Shown: in pieces, positions 26,984 to 36,397 of the stretch
Numbering within the stretch: position 1 is the first letter of the stretch
Layout of the letters: each line of letters starts with the position of its first letter
Source of the DNA: an uncultured Bacteroides sp.
GTDB lineage: Bacteria > Bacteroidota > Bacteroidia > Bacteroidales > Bacteroidaceae
Length of the DNA: 64,000 bases
Direction of reading: 5' to 3'
Assembly (NCBI GenBank): GCA_949285025.1
Contig: CASDXG010000090.1
Coordinates: forward strand, 35,528 to 99,527
Translations under genes and position numbers: made by a program
Notes under the pieces: model-generated
Seen by the model: the letters and a program-made list of their open reading frames with translations, nothing else
Databases searched by the model: none
What the model was told of the DNA's origin: nothing

Positions 26984-27037
26984 CGAAAGCTTTTCACTGA
27001 AATATAGCGTTGTTTCAGTGAAAAGCTTTCGTCTTTT
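26984..27037. terminator. Strong bidirectional terminator between permease and GH3
   Basis: A perfect 19-bp inverted repeat (26984-27002 with 27013-27031) with a 10-base loop. Poly-T follows on the plus strand (27034-27039) and poly-A precedes it (26976-26981), so it can end transcription in both directions between these convergent genes. Confidence 0.92.
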
Positions 27038-29251
27038 TTAATCAAGAGTGATTGTTTCTCCTGTTATTTTAATGTTTTTCTTTATCGTTTTAAGAGGCTG
27101 TGCCGAAGTATTTACGGGGGCACACCCTCCAACGTGAACAGTTATTTTTCCGGGTAAAACATTAAGTTTTCCATTTTCGTCTACGCAAGCAATGTCTTCC
27201 GGTGCTAATGTGAATGTCACTTTTTGCGATTCTCCCGGATTAAGTCTTACGCGCTTAAATCCTTTCAATGCAGTGATAGGGACTAAAATGTTTTGTTCCG
27301 GATGGGAGATGTACAGCTGTACTACTTCTTCTCCTGCTGTTTTCCCGGTGTTTTTAACGGTGACTGTTACAGGAATCTCTTTATCTTTTGTGGTGCTGCT
27401 TTTCGGCATTTTAAGCGAAGAGTAAGAGAATTTTGTGTAACTCAATCCGTATCCGAAAGGATAAAGTGCTTTTCCTGTGAAATACCGATAGGTACGTCCT
27501 TGCATGTCATACGATTCGTAATCGGGTAAATCATTGTCGCTGGCATAGAACGTAACAGGAAGTTTCCCGGAGGGATTGTAATCGCCAAAAAGAACATCTG
27601 CAATTGCTTCACCGCCATATTGCCCTCCATACCATCCGTTGATGATGGCGGAAATGTTTTCTGCCTCCCATGGAATTGCAAGAGCACTTCCTGTCATCAT
27701 GACAAATATTGTCGGGATGTTTTCAGAGGACAGTCTTTTCATTACCAGAGTCTGGGCCTCCGGTAAAGCAATACTTGTGCGGTCTCCTCCGCGAAAACCT
27801 TTTTTCTCAACCGGCATTTCTTCACCTTCCAGTTGAGGACTGATGCCACCGATGAAAATGACTGCGTCTGCATCTTTTGCCTGTGCTATGCATTTGCTTA
27901 GAAGCTCATCGGATGCAGTCTCAATGTAATCGAATCCTTCAATATAAACAACTTCGGTTTGCTTACCCAGACGGGAGCGTATGGCTTGTAACGGGCTTGT
28001 GATGTGTGACGGGAATCCGTTATAGTTGCCTAACAGCATTTCAGTGTTATCGGCATTCGGCCCTATGATGACAAGCTTTTTAAGCGTTTCCTTATTCAGG
28101 GGGAGTATTTGTTCGTTTTTTAATAACACGATAGATTCTCTTGCCGTCTGCTTTGCTAATTCCTGATGTTCTGTACATTCAAGTATGGAAATGGGAATCT
28201 TAGAATAAGGCACTTCCTCATCCGGGTCAAAAAGTCCAAGTCGGAAGCGTATCGTAAACAGACGTCTTAAAGAGACGTTCAGTTCATCTTCTGTTATGAG
28301 TCCTTGTTTAACAGAATTGACAAGGGCTTTGTATGCATTTGTTCCGCAGTCTAAATCTGTACCATGTAGCACTGCATCGGCTGCTGCGGTCTCGGCATTT
28401 GGCTTGGCTTTATGGTTGATGTAAATATCATCTATCGCTCCGCAATCGGATGTAACGTATCCTTTGAAATTCCATTTGTCGCGTAATATTGTTTGTAAAA
28501 GCAGATTGTTTCCGCAGCAAGGTTGTCCTTTGAATGCGTTATAGGCGCACATTACTCCGGAAACTCCCGCTTCGGTAACCAAAGCACGGAATGCAGGAAG
28601 GTAAGTGTCCCATAAATCGTAAGTACTTACGTCGGAATTAAAGGTATGACGATTATATTCAGGTCCGCTATGTACAGCGTAATGTTTGGCACAGGCGGAG
28701 GCTTTCAGATAGCGAGGATCGTTTCCTTGTAAGCCTTTGACGAATGCTTTTCCGATCTGTGTTGTAAGGAAAGGGTCTTCTCCGTACGTCTCTTGTCCTC
28801 GCCCCCAGCGGGGATCGCGGAAAATGTTAATGTTCGGAGTCCAATATGTTAATGCTTGGTACTGGCTATAATCCTTTTTCTTTTGAGAATCATGGTAAAT
28901 GGCCCGTCCTTCATCGGCAATGGAAGATGCTACCTTTTCTATAAGTTCTTCATCCCACGTGGCGGCCATTCCGATGGCTTGAGGAAATACGGTGACGTGA
29001 TATTTTGTTCTTCCTATTCCATGCAGGCATTCATTCCACCAGTTGTATGGCGGAATCCCCAAACGTTCGATGCCGGGTGTACTGTTTAACATTTGGGCAA
29101 CTTTCTCTTCCAGTGTCAATCGTGAGATTAAATCTTCCACACGTTTTTCGATTGGGAGGCTTGTGTCGCGGAAAGGAAATTCCCCTTGTGCGTTTGCATT
29201 AGCCGTTGTTGAGGCTAAAAGCAATGCGAGTAATCCGTTTTTCAGTTTCAT
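27038..29251 (-). CDS. Glycoside hydrolase family 3, beta-xylosidase/beta-glucosidase type
   Basis: A 737-residue exported enzyme. I chose ATG 29251, which gives a clean signal peptide ending TANANAQ; an earlier start would add 16 residues ahead of it. The GH3 barrel domain has the nucleophile in YVTSDCGAIDDIY, the SDC form seen in xylosidase-like GH3 enzymes (glucosidases usually show SDW), as well as KHYAVHSGPEYNRH and the early RFGIP-like LGIPPYNWWNE. The second alpha/beta domain (IVLLKNEQILPL, IGPNAD) and a C-terminal fibronectin-like domain (TVTVKNTGKTAGEEVVQLY) follow. It should release terminal beta-linked sugars in the periplasm. Substrate unproven. Confidence 0.92.
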   Translation of the reverse strand: MKLKNGLLALLLASTTANANAQGEFPFRDTSLPIEKRVEDLISRLTLEEKVAQMLNSTPGIERLGIPPYNWWNECLHGIGRTKYHVTVFPQAIGMAATWDEELIEKVASSIADEGRAIYHDSQKKKDYSQYQALTYWTPNINIFRDPRWGRGQETYGEDPFLTTQIGKAFVKGLQGNDPRYLKASACAKHYAVHSGPEYNRHTFNSDVSTYDLWDTYLPAFRALVTEAGVSGVMCAYNAFKGQPCCGNNLLLQTILRDKWNFKGYVTSDCGAIDDIYINHKAKPNAETAAADAVLHGTDLDCGTNAYKALVNSVKQGLITEDELNVSLRRLFTIRFRLGLFDPDEEVPYSKIPISILECTEHQELAKQTARESIVLLKNEQILPLNKETLKKLVIIGPNADNTEMLLGNYNGFPSHITSPLQAIRSRLGKQTEVVYIEGFDYIETASDELLSKCIAQAKDADAVIFIGGISPQLEGEEMPVEKKGFRGGDRTSIALPEAQTLVMKRLSSENIPTIFVMMTGSALAIPWEAENISAIINGWYGGQYGGEAIADVLFGDYNPSGKLPVTFYASDNDLPDYESYDMQGRTYRYFTGKALYPFGYGLSYTKFSYSSLKMPKSSTTKDKEIPVTVTVKNTGKTAGEEVVQLYISHPEQNILVPITALKGFKRVRLNPGESQKVTFTLAPEDIACVDENGKLNVLPGKITVHVGGCAPVNTSAQPLKTIKKNIKITGETITLD

Positions 29252-29288
29252 GTCATTAGAGTTTGATAGGTTGTTTTGGTAAAAATGA

Positions 29289-29321
29289 CAGGACTGCATG
29301 AATCATCATTCTGCAGTCCTG
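29289..29321 (-). terminator. Hairpin between DUF1080 gene and GH3
   Basis: A 10-bp perfect stem (29289-29298 with 29312-29321, CAGGACTGCA) followed on the minus strand by a T-rich stretch. It may end the DUF1080 transcript or sit in the GH3 leader 38 bp before its start. Confidence 0.5.
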
Positions 29322-29349
29322 CCTATAATGAACTGTTTAAACATAAACT

Positions 29350-30015
29350 TTAGTCTAAGGTTCTGATCTCCATGTTGCGGAACCATATCAGCGCATTCCC
29401 ATGTTTTCCTTGCAGACCGATGTAGCCTTTTGTCGGGAGTTTGGCAAACGGTGTAGGTAACCAAGCGGGAATTTCAGTGCCGTCGGGATTTACTTTTCCT
29501 GAAGTCCATTTAGACATATCCATTTCAGTAACCAATTCTCCGTTCAGTTCTACTGATATGTTTTGTCCTTCGCAGCGGATACGCATGCGGTTCCATTCGC
29601 CCGGACGTTTCACGACACGGTCGCGTTTGGCAGGAAGGTGTCCGTAAATTGCGCCGGAGCGGGCATAAGGTTTGTCATTTGCCCATTGTTCGCAATAGTC
29701 ATCTGCGATTTGAATCTCTACGGAATTCGGGATCCAGTTTTGGGTATCGGTACAATATACTACAACTCCGCTGTTTGTCCCTTCATCGGTTTTAAATTCA
29801 AGGTCAAGTTCAAAGTTCTCATATTGGGCTTTTGTCCAAATGGATTCATCTTTATTTGCTGAAAGAACTCCATCTTCCAAAGTCCATACTTCCGGATTGT
29901 AGTTGGCTTCTTCTAAATTGTTTCCGAATAATGGTTTCCATTTTCCTTGTGTTTCTGCGTGAGATGGCAGAAGAGAGATGCAGCATAAGCAAGCTGCCAT
30001 AAAAAGATGTCTCAT
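29350..30015 (-). CDS. DUF1080 (3-keto-disaccharide hydrolase domain) exported protein
   Basis: A 221-residue protein with a signal peptide ending PSHAET and one concanavalin-like beta-sandwich domain of the DUF1080 family (PF06439). Family blocks include WTLEDGVLSANKDESIWTK, YENFELDLEFKTDEGTNSGV, NSVEIQIADDY and the C-terminal GYIGLQGKHGNALIWFRNME. DUF1080 members act on 3-keto-glycosides or are of unknown function. It is read toward a GH3 gene on the same strand, 98 bp away. A -7 box TATATTTG lies at 30060-30067 (minus strand). Confidence 0.9.
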   Translation of the reverse strand: MRHLFMAACLCCISLLPSHAETQGKWKPLFGNNLEEANYNPEVWTLEDGVLSANKDESIWTKAQYENFELDLEFKTDEGTNSGVVVYCTDTQNWIPNSVEIQIADDYCEQWANDKPYARSGAIYGHLPAKRDRVVKRPGEWNRMRIRCEGQNISVELNGELVTEMDMSKWTSGKVNPDGTEIPAWLPTPFAKLPTKGYIGLQGKHGNALIWFRNMEIRTLD

Positions 30016-30128
30016 GGTGAATAAAAATTTATAATTAATATTTGTAATAAAATCGCATCCAAATATAACAATAAAATATCGGAAGTGAGAATTTTATTGC
30101 AAAGAAATGCAAAGTTTTATTTGTTTGT

Positions 30129-30305
30129 CTACAAAAATTTGTTTAATTTAGGATTGTATTCAAAACCGGCTTTTTCTAAAGGAGCGAGGATGTCTGTTTT
30201 GTTTATCTGCATGTCTTCGCAAAGCGCATCGAGAGACGGGTAGAAGTCTCGTAGTTTCATATTGATGAGGCTGAAGAGCATCATCGGGTCTTTGGGTAAA
30301 TCCAT
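30129..30305 (-). CDS. DUF4250 family small protein, 58 residues
   Basis: A complete short gene from ATG 30305 to the stop at 30129-30131. The product begins MDLPKDPMMLFSLINMKLRD and continues FYPSLDALCEDMQINKTDI, which matches the small DUF4250 family found in gut Firmicutes and Bacteroidetes: the LPxDPxMLxSxxNxxLRDxYxSLD pattern is essentially intact. It looks like a compact all-helical, helix-turn-helix-like cytosolic protein. Function is unknown. The divergent lipoprotein nitroreductase starts 175 bp away. Confidence 0.85.
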   Translation of the reverse strand: MDLPKDPMMLFSLINMKLRDFYPSLDALCEDMQINKTDILAPLEKAGFEYNPKLNKFL

Positions 30306-30480
30306 AGGTTGTTTTTTTGATTATATTTGCGGATACAAAGTTATGTCTTTTCAAAATATCTCGGCCGTTAAAGAAAGATATTTTGATGTTTTCAGAAAAA
30401 CGCCGGGTAATTTTTTTAATGCCGGGCGGTTTTTTTTAGAGAGATATTACTATGTTTGTGCGAAACTAAATAAAGATGCA

Positions 30481-31080
30481 ATGAAGATGTGGAAATGGAC
30501 AGTAGCTGTGATTTTGTCGTTGTTGGCAGTAACGGCATGCTTTGACAGGAATGAGGCGGAATACTCCATGCCGGAGGCTGTGTTTCATAATATTTTGCAG
30601 CGGACAAGCGTGCGGGAGTATATAACGGATAAACCGATTGAACAGGGAAAGATTGATACACTGTTGCGGGCGGCAATGGCAGCACCAAGCGGTATGGATA
30701 GGAGACCTTGGGAATTTGTAGTGGTTAATAAGCGTGAAATACTCGATTCACTTGCCGCAAATCTGTCGAATGCCCGTATGCTGGCTCATGCACCTTTGGC
30801 TGTGATTGTCTGTGGAAACGAGAGAACATCTTCTTATTGGTATCTGGATTGTGCCGCTGCTGCGCAGAATATATTGCTTACAGCCTGTTCTTTAGGCTTG
30901 GGAGCTGTGTGGACAGCTGCATTTCCTTACGAAGACAGAATGGATGTGATACGTTCTTGTGTTTGTCTGCCGGGCGATGTAAAACCGTTATGTATAATTC
31001 CTATAGGGTATCCGGCTAAGGAATCTGTGCCTAAAGACAAGTGGAATGAGTCACGCATTCATTATAATTGTTGGAAATGA
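30481..31080 (+). CDS. Nitroreductase family lipoprotein
   Basis: A 199-residue protein from the ATG at 30481; the frame is open further upstream but that part overlaps the DUF4250 leader and lacks features. The start gives a signal peptide with lipobox AVTACF (Cys about residue 20). The rest is a compact nitroreductase domain: RTSVREYITDKPI (FMN phosphate contact), AAMAAPSGMDRRPWEFVVV, DCAAAAQNILLTACSLGLG and IPIGYPAKE. The family reduces nitro compounds, flavins or quinones with FMN. An exported, lipid-anchored form is unusual because FMN loading would be expected in the cytoplasm. A TATGTTTG box is at 30451-30458. Confidence 0.83.
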   Translation: MKMWKWTVAVILSLLAVTACFDRNEAEYSMPEAVFHNILQRTSVREYITDKPIEQGKIDTLLRAAMAAPSGMDRRPWEFVVVNKREILDSLAANLSNARMLAHAPLAVIVCGNERTSSYWYLDCAAAAQNILLTACSLGLGAVWTAAFPYEDRMDVIRSCVCLPGDVKPLCIIPIGYPAKESVPKDKWNESRIHYNCWK

Positions 31081-31176
31081 ATGTGAAATAAATTCTTAAA
31101 CTTTGTAGAACAAGGACGACAGGTTCAGGAAAAAGCATTAAATTTGCAACCTCATATATTTAAATGGCAAGGTAAT

Positions 31177-32523
31177 ATGAATCTTGATTTACTTACGGCA
31201 ATATCGCCAATTGATGGGCGATACAGAAAAAAAACGGAAGTTTTGGCTGCATATTTTTCAGAATTTGCACTGATTAAATATCGCGTCCGGGTAGAAATTG
31301 AATACTTTATTTCGTTATGCGAGCTTCCTTTGCCTCAATTGAAAGGTTTCGATAGTGAATTATTTGAATTCCTTAGAAATGTCTATCGGAATTTTTCTGA
31401 ATCGGATGCACAGCGTATTAAGGAAATAGAAAGTGTGACCAATCATGATGTTAAGGCTGTTGAATATTTTATAAAGGAACAATTTGACAGAATCGGCGGA
31501 TTAGATGCGTATAAAGAATTCATTCATTTTGGACTTACATCGCAGGATATCAACAATACATCTGTGCCTTTGTCTGTAAAAGATGCGCTGAACGAGGTGT
31601 ATTATCCGCAGTTGGAACAATTGATTGAACAGTTGAATGCTTATGCAGAAGAATGGGCTTCTATTCCTATGTTGGCAAAAACACACGGTCAGCCGGCATC
31701 TCCCACTCGTCTTGGTAAGGAAATCAAGGTGTTCTCGTATCGTTTGACTCGTCAGCTGGCCATGTTGAAATCGTTGCCTGTTACTGCAAAATTTGGAGGT
31801 GCGACAGGTAATTTCAACGCACATCATGTAGCTTATCCGGAGATGGATTGGAAAACTTTCGGAGATTGTTTCGTCGCAGAAAAGCTTGGATTGGCGCGTG
31901 AGGAATATACAACCCAGATATCTAATTATGATAATTTAGGCGCAATCTTCGATGCAATGAAACGTATCAATACAATTATGATTGATATGAACCGGGATTT
32001 CTGGCAATATATTTCGATGGAATACTTTAAACAGAAAATTAAAGCGGGAGAAGTCGGTTCAAGTGCGATGCCGCATAAAGTCAATCCTATCGATTTTGAA
32101 AATGCAGAAGGCAATCTGGGCGTGGCGAATGCTGTGTTGGAGCATTTGTCTTCTAAGCTTCCTGTTTCCCGTTTGCAACGGGATTTGACCGACTCTACCG
32201 TATTGCGTAACATAGGAGTTCCGTTCGGACATACAGTGATTGCTATACAAAGTTCTTTGAAAGGATTAGGAAAACTGTTGCTGAACGAGCAGAAAATATA
32301 TGCAGATCTGGATAATTGTTGGAGTGTGGTTGCCGAAGCTATTCAGACAATATTGCGGCGCGAAGGTTATCCTCACCCGTATGAAGCATTAAAAGCTCTT
32401 ACCCGAACGAACCAAGCGATTACGGAAGCTTCGATAAAAGATTTCATAGAAACATTAAATGTCAGTGAAAAGGTGAAGAATGAACTGCGGGCTATTACTC
32501 CGCATAATTATATAGGTGTGTAA
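31177..32523 (+). CDS. purB: Adenylosuccinate lyase
   Basis: A 448-residue fumarase/aspartase superfamily enzyme. It splits SAICAR and adenylosuccinate in purine synthesis. The superfamily signature is GEVGSSAMPHKVNPIDFENAEG near residue 290 (split here only by length limits); other blocks are the start LTAISPIDGRYRKKTEVL, SVTNHDVKAVEYFI and KTHGQPASPTRLGKE with the catalytic His. I chose ATG 31177 because the family begins with MxLxxLTAISPIDGRY. A TAAATTTG -7 box lies at 31139-31146. It stands as a single gene. Confidence 0.96.
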   Translation: MNLDLLTAISPIDGRYRKKTEVLAAYFSEFALIKYRVRVEIEYFISLCELPLPQLKGFDSELFEFLRNVYRNFSESDAQRIKEIESVTNHDVKAVEYFIKEQFDRIGGLDAYKEFIHFGLTSQDINNTSVPLSVKDALNEVYYPQLEQLIEQLNAYAEEWASIPMLAKTHGQPASPTRLGKEIKVFSYRLTRQLAMLKSLPVTAKFGGATGNFNAHHVAYPEMDWKTFGDCFVAEKLGLAREEYTTQISNYDNLGAIFDAMKRINTIMIDMNRDFWQYISMEYFKQKIKAGEVGSSAMPHKVNPIDFENAEGNLGVANAVLEHLSSKLPVSRLQRDLTDSTVLRNIGVPFGHTVIAIQSSLKGLGKLLLNEQKIYADLDNCWSVVAEAIQTILRREGYPHPYEALKALTRTNQAITEASIKDFIETLNVSEKVKNELRAITPHNYIGV

Positions 32524-32603
32524 GAAGGAGCATACGCATTTGAAATATAAAGATGATATTTGACCACCCGCGAGGGTAAATTTAAATTTATAAAACAAGA
32601 AAT

Positions 32604-33938
32604 ATGATGACAGACAAAGAAAACAAGGCTGGAAATGAATATACCCAGTCTGGCCGTGATGGTAATAAAATGTATAATAAAGAAGGTTATTTCAGGAATA
32701 ATCGTTTTGACGGAGACGGTGGTTACAGGCGTCGTTCATACGATAACCGTGGTAATGATGATGGACAACGTGCAGTGCGTCCTTCTTATAATTCTCGTTA
32801 TTCGAATTATGACAACGAGGAACGTCCGCAGCGCAATTGGGGAAACCCTTCACAACGACGCTCATACGGGAGTTCTGCTCTTTCAGGGAATCAAGGCAAT
32901 GAAGAAAGAAATTCATACTCATCCCGTTATAATAGAGGAGGATACATGCAACGTCCTTCTTATAATTCCCGATATGATGCAAATGAACAGGGAGAACAAC
33001 GCTCTTATCGTCCTCGTTTCAGTAACGAAAAGAATGATGGATATGGCGAATACCGGTCGCAGGGAAATCCCTATTCCCGCTATAATAATGCGCGTTCCAA
33101 TGGATATACAGGACGCTCTCAACAGGGGAATTATCGGCAACGGACAAAAGATTATAATCCGAACGCCAAATACAGCATGAAGAAACAAATCGAATACAAA
33201 GATACTTTGACCGATCCAAATGAACCGATTCGTTTGAATAAGTTCTTGGCAAATGCGGGTATTTGTTCGCGTCGTGAGGCAGATGAATATATTACGGCGG
33301 GAGTTATTTCGGTAAATGGCGAAATCGTTACCGAATTAGGGACAAAAGTTAAGCGGACAGATGAAATCAAATTTCATGACCAGCCGGTATCAATAGAACG
33401 AAAGGTGTATGTATTGTTGAATAAACCAAAGGATTGTGTGACAACTTCGGATGATCCTCAGGCCAGAAAGACAGTGATGGATCTTGTAAAAGATGCTTGT
33501 CGGGAACGAATTTATCCGGTAGGTCGTCTTGACCGTAATACAACGGGAGTGTTACTGCTTACCAATGATGGGGATTTGGCATCGAAGTTGACTCATCCGA
33601 AGTTCTTGAAGAAAAAAATATATCATGTCTATTGTGACAAGAATGTAACGGTAGGCGATTTGGATAGAATTGCTTCTGGTATTACACTTGATGATGGTGA
33701 AGTACATGCTGACGCGATTAGTTATGCATCGGATACCGACAAATCTCAAGTGGGTATTGAAATTCATTCAGGAAAGAATCGTATTGTACGTCGTATATTT
33801 GAAGCATTGGGATATCGTGTCGTGAAGTTGGATCGTGTCTATTTTGCCGGATTGACGAAGAGAGGATTGCGGCGGGGAGACTGGCGTTTCCTGACAGAGA
33901 AAGAAGTTAATATGCTTCGTATGGGTTCTTTTGAATAA
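32604..33938 (+). CDS. RluB/RsuA-type pseudouridine synthase with disordered R/Y/N/G-rich N-terminus
   Basis: A 444-residue protein. Residues from about 205 on form a normal large-subunit-type pseudouridine synthase: an S4 RNA-binding domain (IRLNKFLANAGICSRREADE) and a RsuA/RluB catalytic domain with the catalytic Asp in YPVGRLDRNTTGVLLLTNDG, plus NRIVRRIFEALGYRV. The first ~190 residues are low complexity, dominated by R, Y, N, S and G, with RPSYNSRY occurring twice and many SRY/RSY units. This head is probably disordered and RNA-binding. Similar heads occur on Bacteroidetes homologues as far as I recall. asnS follows after 64 bp. Confidence 0.9.
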   Translation: MMTDKENKAGNEYTQSGRDGNKMYNKEGYFRNNRFDGDGGYRRRSYDNRGNDDGQRAVRPSYNSRYSNYDNEERPQRNWGNPSQRRSYGSSALSGNQGNEERNSYSSRYNRGGYMQRPSYNSRYDANEQGEQRSYRPRFSNEKNDGYGEYRSQGNPYSRYNNARSNGYTGRSQQGNYRQRTKDYNPNAKYSMKKQIEYKDTLTDPNEPIRLNKFLANAGICSRREADEYITAGVISVNGEIVTELGTKVKRTDEIKFHDQPVSIERKVYVLLNKPKDCVTTSDDPQARKTVMDLVKDACRERIYPVGRLDRNTTGVLLLTNDGDLASKLTHPKFLKKKIYHVYCDKNVTVGDLDRIASGITLDDGEVHADAISYASDTDKSQVGIEIHSGKNRIVRRIFEALGYRVVKLDRVYFAGLTKRGLRRGDWRFLTEKEVNMLRMGSFE

Positions 33939-34002
33939 AGAAATAGATAAATAATGAATGGAAAGTTAAAATACTTTCCGCAGATTTTAAAAGAATAATG
34001 AG

Positions 34003-35406
34003 ATGGAAATGATTCGTATAACAAAAATTGTTGACCTGTTGAAACGTAAAGATTATGGAATGATGGTCAATGTAAAAGGATGGGTACGCACCCGACGCGG
34101 TAGTAAACAAGTGAATTTTATCGCATTGAATGACGGTTCTACTATAAATAATGTGCAGATTGTTGTTGATTTGTCCTTATTTAATGAGGATGTATTGAAG
34201 CAAATTACCACAGGTGCATGCATCAGTGTAAATGGAGAACTTGTTAAATCAGTGGGTGCCGGGCAGTCTATTGAAATACAGGCGCGCGAAATTGAGGTAT
34301 TGGGTGCCTGCGATAATACGTATCCTTTGCAGAAAAAAGGACATTCAATGGAGTTCTTGAGAGAAGTTGCCCATTTGCGTCCTCGAACGAATACGTTCGG
34401 AGCGGTATTTCGTATCCGTCATAACATGGCAATAGCGATTCATAAGTTCTTTCATGACCGCGGATTTTTTTATTTCCACACGCCTTTAATTACAGCTTCC
34501 GACTGTGAAGGTGCCGGTCAGATGTTTCAAGTTACTACGATGAATTTGTATGATTTGAAAAAGAATGAGGATGGAGCAATCATATATGATGACGATTTCT
34601 TCGGGAAGCAGGCGAGTCTGACAGTCTCAGGGCAATTGGAAGGAGAATTGGCGGCGACAGCTTTGGGGGCTATTTATACGTTCGGTCCGACTTTCCGTGC
34701 AGAAAATTCAAATACGCCGCGTCATTTAGCCGAATTCTGGATGATCGAACCGGAGGTTGCATTCAACGATATTAATGATAACATGGATTTGGCTGAGGAA
34801 TTCATTAAGTATTGTGTGCAATGGGCTCTTGATAATTGTTATGATGACGTGAAGTTCTTAAATGACATGTTCGACAAAGGTCTGATAGAACGCTTGCAGG
34901 GTGTTCTGAAAGAAACTTTTGTCCGTTTATCATACACCGAAGGAATTAAGATTTTAGAGGACGCCGTTGCTGCCGGTCATAAGTTTGAATTCCCGGTATA
35001 TTGGGGCGTTGATTTGGCATCCGAACACGAACGTTATTTGGTTGAAGCGCATTTTAAGCGTCCGGTTATCCTGACAGATTATCCGAAGGAGATCAAGGCT
35101 TTTTATATGAAGCAGAATGAAGATGGAAAAACGGTGCGGGCTATGGATGTGTTGTTCCCGAAGATTGGAGAAATTATCGGTGGATCTGAACGTGAGGCTG
35201 ACTATGATAAACTTCTTGCACGAATAAAAGAACTTGGAATTCCGATGAAAGATATGTGGTGGTATCTCGATACACGTAAATATGGATCGTGTCCTCATTC
35301 GGGATTTGGCTTAGGTTTTGAACGACTGCTGTTGTTTGTTACGGGCATGGCTAACATCCGGGATGTGATTCCATTCCCAAGAACACCGAAGAACGCCGAA
35401 TTCTGA
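34003..35406 (+). CDS. asnS: Asparaginyl-tRNA synthetase
   Basis: A 467-residue class IIb synthetase. It has an N-terminal OB-fold anticodon-binding domain ([19 protein letters not shown]), then motif 2 ([20 protein letters not shown], about residue 228) and motif 3 ([15 protein letters not shown], near the C-terminus). The Asn-type sequence EAQGAGQ-like region appears as [15 protein letters not shown]. It charges tRNA-Asn with asparagine. It is downstream of the pseudouridine synthase and ends at a bidirectional terminator shared with the convergent AraC regulator gene. Confidence 0.97.
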   Translation: MEMIRITKIVDLLKRKDYGMMVNVKGWVRTRRGSKQVNFIALNDGSTINNVQIVVDLSLFNEDVLKQITTGACISVNGELVKSVGAGQSIEIQAREIEVLGACDNTYPLQKKGHSMEFLREVAHLRPRTNTFGAVFRIRHNMAIAIHKFFHDRGFFYFHTPLITASDCEGAGQMFQVTTMNLYDLKKNEDGAIIYDDDFFGKQASLTVSGQLEGELAATALGAIYTFGPTFRAENSNTPRHLAEFWMIEPEVAFNDINDNMDLAEEFIKYCVQWALDNCYDDVKFLNDMFDKGLIERLQGVLKETFVRLSYTEGIKILEDAVAAGHKFEFPVYWGVDLASEHERYLVEAHFKRPVILTDYPKEIKAFYMKQNEDGKTVRAMDVLFPKIGEIIGGSEREADYDKLLARIKELGIPMKDMWWYLDTRKYGSCPHSGFGLGFERLLLFVTGMANIRDVIPFPRTPKNAEF

Positions 35407-35423
35407 TTATATACATCTTCAGT

Positions 35424-35470
35424 AAAGCACAGAGTTGAAAGCAAATGTTTAACTCTGTGCTTTGTTTTTT
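35424..35470. terminator. Bidirectional terminator between asnS and rhaR-like gene
   Basis: A 13-bp perfect stem (35424-35436 with 35451-35463, AAAGCACAGAGTT) followed by a T run on the plus strand. Confidence 0.88.
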
Positions 35471-35477
35471 CTATGGG

Positions 35478-36374
35478 TTAATAATGTGTCGTCTTCCGGA
35501 ATTCGGAAGGAGAGATTCCTTCCTTTTGCTTGAAAAAGATAGAGAATTGTCCCGGACTTTCGAAATGGAGCTGGTAAGCAACTTCTGCGATCGTAAGGTC
35601 GGAAGAACTTAAAAGTTCTTTAGCTTTAAGCAAACGTTGCTGTAAGTGATATTGAGCAGGAGCAATTCCTGTGTGCTCTTTGAATAACTTTCGGAATTTT
35701 GAATATCCGATTCCGATTTGTGAAGCCAGTTCTTCTATTGTGAATGTACGGCTGAAATCTTTCATTAGAAGTTTGGCTTCATTAACTTTATCAATATAAA
35801 ATGTATTGGTAAGAGAATTGTTTTTCTCTTTGTAGTACATGCTTCCGAGTATATGCAGCACGATACTTGATGCCATCTGCTGGTGCCCTAATTTTTCTTG
35901 TGAAGCGATGTTTAATAATTCTTCGTAAAGACTGATAATTCCTGCGCTAACCCCGATCCGATGGACAGGCTCTTCTTTGTTGAAAAAACGGTTGTTTACC
36001 CGCTTGTCTATATGTTCCCCTCTGAAGCCTACCCAATATTCATTCCATCCTGTTTCGTTGTCCGGATGATAATTATGCCATTCTCCCGGGAAAAGCAGAA
36101 TCATTGTTCCGGCATTGATGTGCTGTTGGGGACAAGAATCTGAGATAAAATACCCGGAACCTTTGGTAATGTAAATAAGTTGATACTCGTTCAATACACG
36201 GCCTTGCTTTGGCGTTAAACGGTATTTGTCGGGATGTTCGGATAAGGGATACTGCGATCGGGGAGGAATAAACTGGTAGCCTACCGTTGTAACAACGATT
36301 CCCCACTTTTCATCATTCCCCGTGATTGTCAGGTAATGTAGTTCGTCTTTTATTGAAGTTTCGTTATTCTTCAT
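35478..36374 (-). CDS. rhaR: AraC-family regulator, probable rhamnose activator
   Basis: A 298-residue regulator from ATG 36374; the open frame continues upstream without a plausible start. The N-terminal cupin-like sensor (about residues 60-150; YQLIYITKGSGYFISD, GTMILLFPGEWHNYHPD, WVGFRGEHID) precedes two helix-turn-helix units in the last 100 residues (TIEELASQIGIGYSKFRKLF and TIAEVAYQLHFESPGQFSIF). It is divergent from rhaB across 90 bp, the arrangement of rhaR and the rha operon in Bacteroides thetaiotaomicron, where RhaR activates rhamnose catabolism. Ligand and targets are inferred from this context. Confidence 0.82.
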   Translation of the reverse strand: MKNNETSIKDELHYLTITGNDEKWGIVVTTVGYQFIPPRSQYPLSEHPDKYRLTPKQGRVLNEYQLIYITKGSGYFISDSCPQQHINAGTMILLFPGEWHNYHPDNETGWNEYWVGFRGEHIDKRVNNRFFNKEEPVHRIGVSAGIISLYEELLNIASQEKLGHQQMASSIVLHILGSMYYKEKNNSLTNTFYIDKVNEAKLLMKDFSRTFTIEELASQIGIGYSKFRKLFKEHTGIAPAQYHLQQRLLKAKELLSSSDLTIAEVAYQLHFESPGQFSIFFKQKEGISPSEFRKTTHY

Positions 36375-36397
36375 GTCAGATTTGATAGGTTTTATAT

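Noticed and set aside
30262-30480. N-terminal extension of the nitroreductase
   Set aside because: The extension overlaps the DUF4250 gene and its leader on the other strand, and has no conserved features, while ATG 30481 gives a proper lipoprotein signal.
32635-33180. Long alternate frames over the rluB-like head
   Set aside because: They arise from the repetitive, low-complexity coding sequence of the real gene and have abnormal composition (runs of I, V, M).
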